Assembly: GCA_947462335.1 (NCBI GenBank)
Contig: OX381715.1
Coordinates: 38,416,650-38,480,649, forward strand
Source of the DNA: Harmothoe impar
Taxonomy: Eukaryota > Annelida > Polychaeta > Phyllodocida > Polynoidae
Direction of reading: 5' to 3'
DNA: 64,000 nt
The position numbers and the translations under genes were made by a program. Position 1 is the stretch's first letter; each line of letters begins with the position of its first letter. The notes below the pieces were generated by a model that did no database searches, was not told where the DNA came from, and worked only from the letters and a program-made list of their open reading frames with translations. This document shows, one piece after another, positions 9,103-20,017 of this stretch.

Positions 9103-9994
9103 TAACTCAATCAAGACCCGCAGGTCCCAATGGAAACACTACCACAAGTTTTGTGCCGCATACGATGTTGTGCCGCTCCCCTGTACGCAGGAAGGAGTGT
9201 GTCTGTATGTCGCATATATGGCCCGGAGACTTAAGTATTCCAGCATTGAGTGTTATCTTAGTGCTTTGTCCTATCTGCAGCAGCTACATGGTTATGCGCC
9301 AGTTAATGCCAGTAACTTTTTAGTGAAGCGCACTATGCTAGGTGCGAAACGCAGGCTCGGTTACTCTCCGGTTCAAGCCATGCCCCTAGAACCTGCACAC
9401 CTGCTCAAGTTCTACGCACACCTCGATATGTCGAACTCCTTTCATTTGTGTTGGTGGGTGGCGGCCATCACCGCCTTCCGTGGCCTCTTACGTAAAGCCC
9501 ACGTGACGGAGTCGTCTCAGTCAATTTCTGTACGGGATGTGAAATTCTATGACTGGGGCTTGCTACTGACCCTGCCTCGAACCAAGACTATCCAGTATGG
9601 AGAGCGCACCTTGGAGATACCTTTCACCGTAGTGCCTGGATCCCCCCTTTGTGTAGTTTATTTTGTTCGTTGTTTGATCGAACACACCCGTGCCCTCCCG
9701 GAAGAGCTGTTATTCCAGTATCGCCTCAAAGGCCGGGTTAGGCCAATGACTTATTCAGCCTTCTCCGGTGAGCTTCGACGCCTCACGAAAGCCACCGGCC
9801 TGGAAGGGAAGATCTCTAGCCCCTCGCTCCGCAGAGGTGGAGCGTCCTACTTGTCATCCATCGGGTTCGACTTGATTGACATTAAGAGTCGGGGTGACTG
9901 GAAGAGCCTCGCGGTTTTGTTGTATTTGGTCGATGGGTTGGACAGGAAGGTGTCTAAGGACAAGGTTGTCTCTTCCTTTTTCCGTGTTATGTAA
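8876..9994 (+). CDS. Tyrosine recombinase of the Ngaro element
   Basis: This ORF overlaps the end of Pol by 227 bp in a different frame. Recognisable recombinase sequence begins near residue 65, so the first ~60 residues may not be used. Catalytic motifs are visible: Arg in AFRGLLRK (R206), the box II Arg in SLRRGGAS (R319), GDWKS, and a nucleophile candidate Y350 in LLYLVDG. The usual His of the HxxR box is Pro here (PSLR). By family it recombines the circular cDNA into the genome without target duplication. The start is uncertain: an upstream ATG (8876), a splice (acceptor-like TTCCACTGTGTTGCAG ending 9047) or frameshifting are all possible. Confidence 0.88.
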   Translation: MWSAWISSVNCSGCVSHTTFAFGVRTLGQVTIVKLTMCPASPTLKWLLSYRLFHCVAGLSLLREETRLLQERALADNSIKTRRSQWKHYHKFCAAYDVVPLPCTQEGVCLYVAYMARRLKYSSIECYLSALSYLQQLHGYAPVNASNFLVKRTMLGAKRRLGYSPVQAMPLEPAHLLKFYAHLDMSNSFHLCWWVAAITAFRGLLRKAHVTESSQSISVRDVKFYDWGLLLTLPRTKTIQYGERTLEIPFTVVPGSPLCVVYFVRCLIEHTRALPEELLFQYRLKGRVRPMTYSAFSGELRRLTKATGLEGKISSPSLRRGGASYLSSIGFDLIDIKSRGDWKSLAVLLYLVDGLDRKVSKDKVVSSFFRVM

Positions 9995-10057
9995 TTTCTT
10001 TGTAGTTACTATAACCATTTATGTACTTATTACTATAACCAATTGGTTTGGAGGTTT

Positions 10058-10142
10058 GGGTGTTATTAGCACCAATTGTCTCAATCATACATCTCCTATG
10101 TTTGTTATCCTTCATATTAGTAAGACGGTAGCGTGGGGTTAT
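10058..10142 (+). repeat. Ngaro repeat B1
   Basis: 85 bp from GGGTGTTATTAGCACC to GTAGCGTGGGGTTAT, repeated as B2 at 10369-10453. It ends exactly where A2 begins. Confidence 0.9.
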
Positions 10143-10347
10143 GGGGGTTATACTTATGTTGTTATTATAACTGTATAACTATCAGTGTATGTCTACTACT
10201 ATACTCCTGCAGTGGTCTGCTACTCAGACGCTGCAGTTGGTTCCTGGTCTCCCACCTAGGGGTCACCGGGGTGGCAACTCCCACAATCCACCCCTGTGAC
10301 CCAGTTACCTTTTCAAACACTGGGACCAGGTACAGCCATTTTTTTCT
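10143..10347 (+). repeat. Ngaro repeat A2
   Basis: A 205-bp copy of A1, starting GGGGGTTATACTTATG and ending at TTTTTTTCT. Adjacent to B1 without a gap. Confidence 0.9.
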
Positions 10348-10368
10348 TTGGCTATTTAGAATAAATAA

Positions 10369-10453
10369 GGGTGTTATTAGCACCAATTGTCTCAATCATA
10401 CATCTCCTATGTTTGTTATCCTTCATATTAGTAAGACGGTAGCGTGGGGTTAT
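10369..10453 (+). repeat. Ngaro repeat B2 (3' end)
   Basis: An 85-bp copy of B1 following a 21-bp spacer after A2. Its last base defines the right end of the element; beyond it the sequence is unrelated AT-rich DNA. Confidence 0.88.
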
Positions 10454-13400
10454 ATTCTGATTCCCCATACTTGGGATTCCCATTTGGGGTTTCATAGGTT
10501 AAGTAGTCTTTAAGTAGTTATTAAGTATCTACATAGTTATAGTTTTTCCTCAGTTTTTTAATACCAAAGGGGTATTCTTGTATACATTTTCCTTAGCTTT
10601 TAGTATTCATCTCATCCTTAGGCATCGTCCATTTTGGGATTAGGCCATTTTTCCTCATATTTTCTCATCCTACAGGACTTGGCCCTCACCCCTACACTCA
10701 GTGGGATTCATGTCTTTTGTTGTTTGTTATGTCATGTCTTTTTATCCTTGTTATGTGTACACCATCCATTATCCCACCAAAAAATGGGACCTTTATGTTC
10801 TAAAGGGTTCTCCCTTAAGGTAGGCCTACACATACAGTGTTGCCTAAATGGCACAGAAAAAAAATTCTGCAATATCAATAACCCTACTTCTCCATCTTGT
10901 CACTTCTTGTAGTCCTGTTCATCACTCTTATTCGAACTAGAGTCCTCCCAAGTTTTTGGTATAGCCTATAGATGCATTGCATGCCTGCCTAACTCCAGGT
11001 TGGGTTCTAAAATGTATTATCAACTTTAGTTGAAGCTGCAGCTTTCACGTGAAGACTTTGACAAACAGCACTGGTCATAGTTAGGCTATGCTCATATTTA
11101 GATACTGGACTATTCCAAATGGCTTGGGTGCAATACTTTTCCAGAGTATAATATGCAGTAACAACTGTGGATTTCAATTATAGAAATAACAACAATTCCG
11201 AAAGGTTCTTTCAACACTCAGGATGATAATGTAGAATGAAGTATCACTCTAAGCTGGCACAAATCCCCTTGATCCCTGCTACAACGACAGTGATAACAAC
11301 AGCTTATACTAACTCTTTAAACTGAGCAGAATGCTTACCCTTGGAGTAGATGAGTGTAAAGCAGAAGGTATGTGGTCCTTTCTTAACAACAGAGGGGGGG
11401 CGGTGGCTTTTTTGTATGAGCGGCTCAAAATGTTGGTCCTTCCATGAGGTGAGTCAATCGCCAGGGCTGCATTAATGCATCATGATGACCAAGGGCATGA
11501 TGCACTAAGGCATCATATCGTCTTTAAAATGGCTACATGATTACTCAAGGCAATTCTGTCGTCAAATCGACCAATGACCCCCCCCCCCCCTCCGCCCTTT
11601 GTATGGTCAATCGTGCTAGGGTAGATTCATTTCTAACCCTAGCGGTTCAGTTTTTATCGCCTTGTGAAGTTTATTGTCCTTTTTTCAGGTGACTCTGTGA
11701 CGAAAAATCCATGATCATGAACATTATCTTTTTAATACATCACAGCAACTAATAATTTTGTTTACAAGCTGGGCCAACATATATCTTGAAGCATACCAAG
11801 AATGGATATCCTCTGAGTAACAGTTTTTGAGATACAGCTCGATGAATTTTGAACATTTATCAGAAATATGAACATTTCAACTACCTACTCTCAACCTTAC
11901 CCTAGTTTCCTCAAAATGGTCCCATTATTGGTTAAATTCACTCTACAGTGTCCTGATCATGTGTCCTTTAAAAAATATGAAGCATCATGATATTTGGGGG
12001 TGACTCCATGACGCAAATAATTTCTTGTAAAAATGAGCATAAAAATGGTGGCTTTTTGCATTAGAACATTAGAGGGAGTGGGTAGGACACAGGAAAACCA
12101 GAGATAACTTATATATATTGGGTATCAACAATTCTATGAAGGTTTAAATTTTCATCAGGGTGGCTGGTGACTCATTGACAAATATTCCGGGTGACTCCGT
12201 AACGGAAAATATGTATCCCAACAGACATATGCTCCTGGAGGCAAGATTATTGGATATTTTTCAAAATTTCTTTTTTCCAGCAGAAGACACAAGAGTTACC
12301 TCACAATCTGGGATACAGTAGAGACTGTGTGGATCTTCTTTATTTACTATATAGAGGTATCAACCTGAAATGACATTTGAATATTTTGCTGACAAAACAC
12401 ACTTAAATGACTGTGGAGAGAAAAATACGGAACATATCTAGTGAAATCCTCGTGAATCAATTGACTATACCATAGACCTAATAGAAAATGATGTTAGGAA
12501 TAAGCTGTTACTGCCTCAGTACACATGGGAGACATGTAATACATGTCATTTTTGGCATTTTTGACGTTTTTAGGGGTTTTTGGGCCTTTGGAGGGCCAGA
12601 AAACAGAAAATATTGGGCCAATAGACTAAAAATAGAGATTTCCTGAATTATTAGGATGTTTTTTCACATAATATTATACCAAAAATTTGAATAAATTGGT
12701 GCAAAACTGGTTATTCTGTAGGGGTATAAGTCTGAAAAGGGCCAGAAATAGCCGAAACAACATAACTGGGGAGTTTATGCCATATACTCCTAGTTTCTAG
12801 AGGAAATAGTAAAATAACAAAGCAGTAAAGTTCGGGCAGCTTCTTCATTGTTCAAATGTTTCATTTCCAGTCACATTGAGGCAAATATAGACTACAACAC
12901 AAAACATGGAAAAATACATTCACACAATTGGCAAAAAGAGTAATTCACTTATACACTTTCAGTCTACCTTATGATAAATATATTTGAATTATCATACAAC
13001 CTTCTACATTATATATCCTTGCATCATCTAGTAGCTGTTTTATCCATGCAATTCTCCAGAGCACTTGGAAATGCTGACAGTGTCATAATATATACATACT
13101 CTATACTGTGGTGGTCCAGCCACTGACCTGTCACTTTCAAATATAGGGGAGAAATCAATCTTGATTTCAGACTTTAGCCTTTTGTTACAAAGAGGCAAAG
13201 ATTGAACATCATCCATATATGTTCATATACAAATATTCACAACAGCATAACAGTAACTTTGTTCCCTTATGGGAAGTTGAGTGCTCTAATGCACTATACC
13301 CTTTCTTCTGTAATGTTTAAATTCACAAATTGTCTATGTGTAGACCTTAGTCGTAAAAGATCCACATATGAGTTGATCATGGTCAATGTCTAGGGGAGAG

Positions 13401-13490
13401 TTCGGGCCAGGTATACTAATAGTAGTAATATTATGCAAACCCATCTACCATTTTTGAAAATCATTTAATTTTGGGCCTTTTCATGATTGT
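10454..13490. other. No gene seen; AT-rich DNA with one MITE fragment
   Basis: A short TTAA-MITE fragment lies at about 11,445-11,525 and a C10 run near 11,581. The phrase GGTGACTC followed by a variant of TGACG recurs near 11,690, 11,998, 12,165 and 12,190. No ORF longer than about 90 codons is convincing and I see no RNA gene. Confidence 0.4.
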
Positions 13491-13498
13491 CTGCATAT

Positions 13499-13777
13499 AT
13501 GCAATAATTCGCCAGTGCTGCATTCAAGCGACATGCCAACCCTATTGGGTTGACATACTCTCATAGGGTCGTCATGATGCAGCAATGCACCACCGGCGAG
13601 TTACTCGCTGGGGCTACAACCCAGTGGGCACAAAACTCAGTTCAATATTGAATCAACGTTGAATCAACATTGAATCAACATAGTCAACCAGTTTTCAATG
13701 TTGATTCAATGTTCTGTGCCCACTGGGAATGGTGCATCATGATGACAAATTTTTAGTGACATCCATCCTTAAAGGGT
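13499..13777. mobile_element. TTAA-MITE copy carrying a nested MITE
   Basis: Left modules (CGCCAGTGCTGCATTCAAGC) and right modules (GGTGCATCATGATGACAAAT, then CATCCATCCTTAAAGGGTTAA) belong to one TTAA-MITE. They are separated within the second palindromic module by the 108-bp CCCAGTGGGCACA element at 13,620-13,727. Confidence 0.75.
13620..13727. mobile_element. 108-bp MITE with CCCAGTGGGCACA termini
   Basis: The ends CCCAGTGGGCACAAAA and TTCTGTGCCCACTGGG are inverted. The inside is a series of TTGAATCAAC-type repeats in both orientations. A second copy of exactly the same length is at 45,911-46,018, and a related TIR pair bounds about 29,173-29,287. This copy interrupts a TTAA-MITE. Confidence 0.85.
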
Positions 13778-13890
13778 TAAGGGCCGTGAGCTCGACCTAT
13801 AGATGGCACTGTCAGACTGCTTACCATTACTTAGTCACATATAGGGTCTTCCCGTTCCATATGTATCATATTGACTTATTCAACACCCTC

Positions 13891-13989
13891 AGAAAAGTGA
13901 GAGTCATTGTCGCTAAAACTACCTGAGAGTAAGGCAGTGCTTGACCCTCAGGTGAGGGTAGTTTTAGCGACAATGACTCTCACTTTTCT
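13891..13989. mobile_element. 99-bp hairpin MITE
   Basis: Arms of 32 bp are perfectly inverted (AGAAAAGTGAGAGTCATTGT onward at 13,891-13,922 against 13,958-13,989), with a CTCAGG-rich centre. A second copy is at 45,699-45,803, and a longer relative with similar termini is at 26,924-27,296. Confidence 0.85.
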
Positions 13990-14500
13990 GTGTGTGAAAG
14001 TAACAAAGTGGCTGATTGATTTCAGGTAGTCTTAACCAAAAAAGAGTTATATAACGTTTCAGAACGTTTTTCTATAGCTCCTTATTATGGCCGAATGTTG
14101 TGTAAGGTTAATCATGTTATCTTTGACGTAAAATAACACATTTCTGTAAGCTGGGCAGTGCTTAATCACTCAGCAATGAAGAAACTAGTAACCCTTGGTG
14201 CATTTTTGCGATGGCACCTATCCAAAATCGTAACTGTGTCCTGGGCAGTTCATTTCAATTTACAGACTGCACGAGATCATAACCGACCATATTATCCTTT
14301 ATGTCAGTTATACTGTACACTATATCTAATATTGTTGTCCTGTGCTCATCGGGGGGCTCCATAATATTATGGACACATTAACCTCGTACCGGTATTCTCA
14401 CAACCTTTTCATGCTGCACCCTAATCATTTACAGTTGCATATCCCTTGTCAGCGGTCAGTGAGATGGCCGCTTTAAACCCTGTGACGCCGTATATATAAT

Positions 14501-15173
14501 TATGTGACCTGTTTTAATGAAATGGGTCGGAAGCCACACCTTAAAGAGCCGAGCGATGGGCTCCGCAAGTAGTATAGAGTGGAAAATGTTTTTTTTTTCT
14601 AAAAAATGAGTCTTTGATATTTTTCTAACATATGAATAGTTATCTTCTGAAATACAAACCAAATTTCAACTCCCATTATTTCCAAAGTGATGGCTACAGA
14701 ATTTATGATAATATTGTATATCTAATTCATATGAAGAGTTTGGATGCAAAACGACATAAGCGCCATTTCCAAAAAAGAGACAAAAATCTGGCAAAAAGAT
14801 TGGTTAGGGGTGCTTAGATATAACCCACAAACTATTTTTCCAAGATTAACAATTTTTCATGGCATTAGGGTCTACTCAGTACACAATCTGTTACCAAATT
14901 CCTAAAATTGACCCCAGGGTGGCTTTACAAAAAGCGCTATATGCTTCAATTCTGGGATGGATTTATGTCGTTTTGCATCCAAACACTTCATATATTAATC
15001 ATCTCCTTTTAATCATTTTGATTAATCTATATTTAATTTAACAAAATAGAACCAAAAATATTACATGTGACAAACCAAATGAAAGCTCTTGATGAGCTGT
15101 AAACGGATATGGCAATATCAGAACATTTCATATATGCAACGTCCGACCTATTTTCTTAAAACGGGTCACATAT
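14501..15173. mobile_element. ~670-bp foldback/MITE with long inverted ends
   Basis: The left end TATGTGACCTGTTTTAATGA (then AATGGGTCGGA) is matched inversely at the right end near 15,140-15,173. A second inverted pair lies inside: ATGAAGAGTTTGGATGCAAA at about 14,730 against its complement at about 14,961-14,990. The interior is AT-rich with no transposase. A non-autonomous DNA transposon is likely. Confidence 0.6.
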
Positions 15174-15179
15174 AAAGGG

Positions 15180-15808
15180 TTGAGTACCTGTCATGCTTGC
15201 ACTTTGACGGTTGCTGCTGGGGCAGAAAGTTCTTTGCCTTTAAATGTAACAAGCACAAGGTCAGCTCTCGGAATAAAATATGCTGAGTCATATATATCAG
15301 TCAGTGTTCAGTATATGTCCATATGCACCTATATGAATTCCTGTATCAATATCAGCACAAAGGCTACTCTCCACATGTGCAGGTTGTGCAGAGTCATTTG
15401 TGTCAATTATTCCACTTTAGATGATGTTTATGTCAATATATTTCATTTATGTCAATCAAACCAGCTACGGCCTATATAGTCACTCTCCACTCCCCAGGTA
15501 CACTTATGGGAACCTTTGTGTTTTCCATTGTATTCCCAGGAATAAGAATAAACTTGAAACCTCTGTTGTAGCATTGTGAAGTCAAAGGTTTTCCATCTCA
15601 ATCAGCAAGTGCTCACTTCTCACATGCAATTACTTTTACGAATTCCAGTGCCAATATAAGCACATTGGTAACCCTCAATATAAATTATGCTGGGTCATCC
15701 GTGTCAATTAGTGCATTTATGCTAATTCTTGTGTCAATAAAGATATTGATTCATGAATATTCCTGTCACAAAAAACGTTCAACTCAGACATCTTTTAGCA
15801 TTGAGAGG
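15180..15808. other. 3' flank of the GPCR gene; no other gene seen
   Basis: AT-rich sequence downstream of the receptor gene (minus strand). It would include the 3' UTR, but I could not single out the polyadenylation site with confidence. Confidence 0.35.
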
Positions 15809-17191
15809 TCAGAGGTAGGATTCAGTCTGGTTTGTCTTGGTGTAGTGTGTTGAGGTATGTATAGTGTAGCGAGTACTCCGTTCTGTGCTCTGAGATGTGC
15901 CACGTGTCAACCGCCCACTCACCCGTGTACATGGGAATATATTTTTATACCCAGTTTGTACCTCCCGCATGCGGATAGCATAGATTATAGGATCCAGGAA
16001 CGAGTTAAGGAGTAATAAATTAAAGAAGTGGAACTCCAGATGGTGTGCCATATGGATGTAGTGCATGTTGGAGGATGGGTTGGTCTTGGTGGCAATAATA
16101 AGTGAAACAGCAAAGAGGCAGTATGGTAACCAGGTGACCATGAAGGTGAAAACAATAACAAAAGTGGTAACCAAGCCACGCCGGTTACGTTTCATGTTCT
16201 GTCGGTACTGCTGCTGAAAGTTCTGGTAGCGGCGTATTTGTATGAATATTGTTGTGTATAGACTTGCCATCAAGATAGATGATAATATAGCCATGGCAAA
16301 CATAATGTACTCCTCCGTGTATATGCTGCACCATACGGCCATGCAGTAGTGTTTCAGGTTAGGGTCCCCTTTACAGTAACTGAAATAGGCAGAGGGCAGG
16401 ATGAAGTCTGAGAACCCACACAAGGAGGCTACTATCCAGAATAATACAATCATGATATTAGCATGCTTTTTACACATTAATGTAGGGTAGTTAAGGGGCT
16501 TTAAGATGGCACAGTAATGGTCCAAGGCCAGCCCTACTAAGTTCAACAATGATATAATGTGTGAGGTCATCCTTAAAGCCTTAAGGATGTGCTCTAAACA
16601 TGTGTCCTCAATGTCCGTGAGCTGTGGGGAGTAGGCCTCATGAGTTATCTTGAGCAATAAGGAGATGCTCACAAGCATATCAGAGGCACAGAGACTCACA
16701 ATCAATCGTAGATTGGCCGTTAAACTATGCCTGATCCTCCCTATGGCAATAAGTGAGCTTAAATTGGCCAGTAACCCTAAGGATCCAAGTATAATAGCAA
16801 AGGTTGCTTTAACACTGAGGGGTTTGACACTCAGGAGGAGCACCTCGGTGAGGTTGCCTCTGGTGCCACCTATACCCCCTCCTCCTGTGTAGTTCATGGT
16901 GGCTATGCCTCCTCCGTTACCCACTCCTCCAGGGTTCATAAACTGCTGCCACAGTGCGGCTAGAGCATCCAAGTCCTCCTGTGACTGTGAGTCCCCCACT
17001 CCTCCCACAGCTCCTACTACTAGACTGGTTCCTCCAGAGCCTGCTCCTCCACCAGAGCCTCCTAGTCCTGCCTCCTCCCCTCCTCCCACTCCATACTCCA
17101 CAGCTCCTGCCTCCTGGCCGTACTGAGGGAGCCCAGTGTCGCTCCCTGCCTCCAGCAGGTGGTACACACCACCCGTCACCACCTCCTCCAT
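15809..17191 (-). CDS. Class A (rhodopsin-like) G-protein-coupled receptor, 460 aa, intronless
   Basis: A full seven-helix receptor in one exon. The first ~120 residues are a Gly/Ala-rich extracellular tail with N-glycosylation sites at N100 (NYT) and N113 (NLT). TM1 holds N143 (LLANL) and TM2 holds D171. TM3 ends in D224-H225-Y226 in place of DRY. C198 and a Cys in the second extracellular loop (C273 or C283) can form the usual disulfide. TM6 has TWLP (W354, P356) and TM7 ends D400-P-I-I-Y404. C421 is a possible palmitoylation site; the tail is Ser/Thr-rich. It should be a plasma-membrane receptor signalling through G proteins. The ligand is unknown. Helix motifs look closest to the MECA-type (melanocortin/adenosine-like) branch, but that is a weak impression. 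This is the only clear host gene in the window. Confidence 0.9.
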   Translation of the reverse strand: MEEVVTGGVYHLLEAGSDTGLPQYGQEAGAVEYGVGGGEEAGLGGSGGGAGSGGTSLVVGAVGGVGDSQSQEDLDALAALWQQFMNPGGVGNGGGIATMNYTGGGGIGGTRGNLTEVLLLSVKPLSVKATFAIILGSLGLLANLSSLIAIGRIRHSLTANLRLIVSLCASDMLVSISLLLKITHEAYSPQLTDIEDTCLEHILKALRMTSHIISLLNLVGLALDHYCAILKPLNYPTLMCKKHANIMIVLFWIVASLCGFSDFILPSAYFSYCKGDPNLKHYCMAVWCSIYTEEYIMFAMAILSSILMASLYTTIFIQIRRYQNFQQQYRQNMKRNRRGLVTTFVIVFTFMVTWLPYCLFAVSLIIATKTNPSSNMHYIHMAHHLEFHFFNLLLLNSFLDPIIYAIRMREVQTGYKNIFPCTRVSGRLTRGTSQSTERSTRYTIHTSTHYTKTNQTESYL

Positions 17192-17194
17192 CCT

Positions 17195-18280
17195 GATTGG
17201 TGGGGAGGTACAGGTGGGCAGGGCTAGAGCAACAAGTGGGCAGGGCTAGTGGGATTTGATTGGCAGTACACAAAAAAGTGGATATTCTTATAGTATACTT
17301 AGTATACTCCTGTGGTTAAGTCATTATGATGAGGCCCCTAAGGAGACTACATTTAGCTGATGGCCAATGATGGTAGACTAGAAATCAATGTTGTATTCCC
17401 ATAAGAAACTGTCAGAAACTGAGACTGACAGATTTAGGGTCCATCCCACATGGTTGTCCAATCAACATATCACACCCAGGCAGAGCTGGGCAGGGGCAAA
17501 CTTGGAGGTTTGATGTACAGGCCAAATATGATCTGAAATGAACAGAAAAACATGGTTAATATATTATGGCTGAGATATGTATCAACAAACTGTGACGGAT
17601 AATATGCGCACAATCATAACATTACAGGAGGAGGGGCTGATGGTTATTGTTAAAGCTCATTATACTTGGATAATATGGCACTGGATCACCATAGTTTTAA
17701 TATAGCATGCTAAATGAAATTTAGCTCTTAAAGGGCCGCAAAATTTGGGGCTTATGCCGGGGCTGCATTCATGCATCATACCTAAAGAGGGTATTATGCA
17801 TTTAGACACTGTGCCATCATTAAAAACACTTTTTCATAGACATAGAACATACTTTTCTTGAACTTGATAACTCACAGATCATAGAGAACATCTGAGTAAA
17901 TTTAGATTCATGATAAAATGGAACATTGCCTGTGCCTTAGATGAATGCTGCACTGTTAGTGTAGGCAGTATGGGGCATAGGAGGACAACATAATTGATCC
18001 TCCCAATATAACATGAGACTTGTTTTGTTCAATAGAAAGACACTTCTGAAGACAACTGATTTTCCTTCTTTATTTCAGAGCCTCATTATGTGCACTGCAC
18101 AAAGCATACAATGGTCCTACAAAGCCATCATTTAAAGTCCTGAGCTGCAAGAGAAAACTTTCATTTTCTTATAGGTTATCTACAGTGTGGTTACAAATAT
18201 CAATTGGCATCCTCATGACTGCCAGCCTTTGTGCTTGGTATTTATCAAAGAGAACTATAATAGTTATATCTGCTAACCAT
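17195..18280. other. 5' flank of the GPCR and AT-rich DNA; no gene
   Basis: Immediately upstream of the receptor start is GC-richer DNA (17,195-17,270), followed by AT-rich sequence. A TTAA-MITE fragment lies at about 17,750-17,825 (GGGCTGCATTCATGCATCAT). No further gene is seen. Confidence 0.4.
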
Positions 18281-18284
18281 TTAT

Positions 18285-18525
18285 GGACGTATGTTACTAA
18301 AAAGATGACGTTTGTTGTCATGATGCACCAAACCGGCCCTGGTTTGTTACTCACCAGTGCTGCATTGGGGCATCATGCGGACCCTTTGGGAGTGTCTGAC
18401 CTCCTTTGGGAAGGTATGATGCATGAATGCAGCACTAGCAAATTACTCGCCAGGGCTGCATTCATGCATCATGAAGAATAAGGACATAATACATCAATGC
18501 ATTATGCAGACCTAAAAGGGTTAAC
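18285..18525. mobile_element. TTAA-MITE copy
   Basis: Modules GTTGTCATGATGCACC, TTACTCACCAGTGCTGCATT and ATTACTCGCCAGGGCTGCAT occur in family order, and the copy ends CCTAAAAGGGTTAA. The orientation is inverted relative to the 45,360 copy. Confidence 0.65.
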
Positions 18526-18616
18526 AGTCTTTGTTCTCTCTTGGTGCGAACATCACACTGTGAATGTCACCGATCTGCATAGTAATTATTAGTTGGTAGT
18601 GACTGAGGCGATTTTT

Positions 18617-18850
18617 TAACCCTTTAAGGGTAGCAAGTTGCTTCAAAGCACAAGTAGTAATGATGCACCAACAGGGTACCAGTAAGTAACTAGATAGCAC
18701 TGTATCATGCTCTCCCTTTAGGGATGTGTGAACCCTGTAGTGTTGGCATGATGCAGGGATGCAGCAATGGTGAGTTAATAACCAAGGATGCATTCATGCA
18801 CCATGACTACAAAGAGTGTACACATCAAAACACCATGCTACCCTGAAATA
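18617..18850. mobile_element. TTAA-MITE copy (degenerate)
   Basis: The left end reads TTAACCCTTTAAGGGTAGCA. Diverged modules (TGATGCACCAACAGG, GATGCATTCATGCACCATGA) follow, with a decayed right end near CATGCTACCCTGAAATAG. Confidence 0.55.
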
Positions 18851-19094
18851 GCTAAGGCAGGTGACATTCCACTCCCCAGGTACCAGTGCCTTAACAACCT
18901 TAGTGTTTTTATTATGCGTTTAAAGCTGGTGATTTGATTAACTTAATGATACAAATTAGTCACCTGGGCAGTCATTAATGATGTTCGAAATTGTTTATTG
19001 ACAAGTTGAATATCCAGTCTTTAGATTCAAATATCAAGTTCTTTGGAATATGTTTAATAATATCAGTCAAACTATACACTAATTATGTTTCTTA

Positions 19095-19306
19095 ACTCGT
19101 CAAGGATAGCATGCTACTTCATGTTCATTACAATCTTTACAATCATTGGATATACCGGTACTCACTTTAACGCATGTCGCTAAAAGATGACATTTGTTGT
19201 TATGATGCACCGATGCAGCCCTGGCAAGTAACTGCCCAGGACTGCATTCATGCATCATGATTATCAAGGGCAATGCATTAAGGTATCATGCTGTCCTTAA
19301 AGGATT
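19095..19306. mobile_element. TTAA-MITE copy (degenerate)
   Basis: It starts near TTAACTCGTCAAGGATAGCA, contains CTAAAAGATGACATTTGTTG and CAGCCCTGGCAAGTAACTG modules, and ends CTGTCCTTAAAGGATTAA. Confidence 0.6.
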
Positions 19307-19398
19307 AATTATTTTGGTAGAGCTTGAATCATTTTTGCTCGGACAACCTTATCAAATGACTAGGTCATAGAAAAGCTTATTTCATAAAAATCGAATTC

Positions 19399-20017
19399 AT
19401 ATGTGGACAGTCGAGGGAAAAGGGTCCTCCAAAGGTTAAACTCAATTATAAAATTGAGGTTATCAGCTTTCCAGTGATATGTTTCATTAGCAGGTACCAC
19501 TTCTAGTTTTTGAGAACTGGCTCCTTGAATATGTATGGGCACTGTCCAATCTCAGATGCCAATAAGGTCTATCTTACTTTGTTTTAGAGATATCTCTATT
19601 TAATTAGCATAATTATGAAAATTCCCAAATATCCAAACTTTTTCAAACATTTAGTCACAGCTTTTAATCTTAAAATGGAATTTACATTCCGTTTTCAGCA
19701 TGGAAATCTTTGTGGGGCCTGTAATCATTAATTTCTTGAAAAATTCAATTTAGAATGAAAATTATGTTTCCATGGCAACCAAAAAGTGCAAAAAACCCAA
19801 TTTAGGCCCAAAAACGTTCTTTTTACATTCCAAATATGGAAGGTTTTCACTAAAGCTGGAATTTTCTAAAGTAGCTTATTGTATTCTCCATCAAAAAGTA
19901 GTATAGAACAATTTTTATGATATTTGGACATTGTTGGCTATATGGAGCCCCCTGGTGGCTAAAGTTGGTACTAAAAATCCCCCGCAGAGGTCCCTTTTCC
20001 CTTGTTGATCCACATAT
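19399..20017. mobile_element. 619-bp MITE with ATATGTGGA termini, copy A
   Basis: The termini are inverted: ATATGTGGACAGTCGAGGGA then AAAGGGTCCTCC at the left, and GAGGTCCCTTTTCCCTTGTT then GATCCACATAT at the right. An equal-length copy lies in the opposite orientation at 36,161-36,779. A third copy is split by the Polinton. The interior is AT-rich and has no transposase. Confidence 0.75.

Larger units (their letters stand above)
4952..10453 (+). mobile_element. Complete DIRS-order (Ngaro-type) YR retrotransposon
   Basis: The 5.5-kb element has the split-direct-repeat layout of Ngaro: A1 (4952-5156), coding region, B1 (10058-10142), A2 (10143-10347), a 21-bp spacer, and B2 (10369-10453). A1 and A2 are both 205 bp and almost identical; B1 and B2 are both 85 bp and appear identical. 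B1 abuts A2 exactly, as expected for templates that rebuild a circular intermediate. It encodes Gag, reverse transcriptase/RNase H and a tyrosine recombinase. No target duplication is expected for tyrosine-recombinase insertion, and none is seen. Near-identical repeats and open ORFs indicate recent insertion and possible activity. Confidence 0.93.

Noticed and set aside
16896..17273. Pro-rich and Arg-rich ORFs opposite or overlapping the GPCR N-terminus
   Set aside because: Shadows of the Gly-rich receptor tail.
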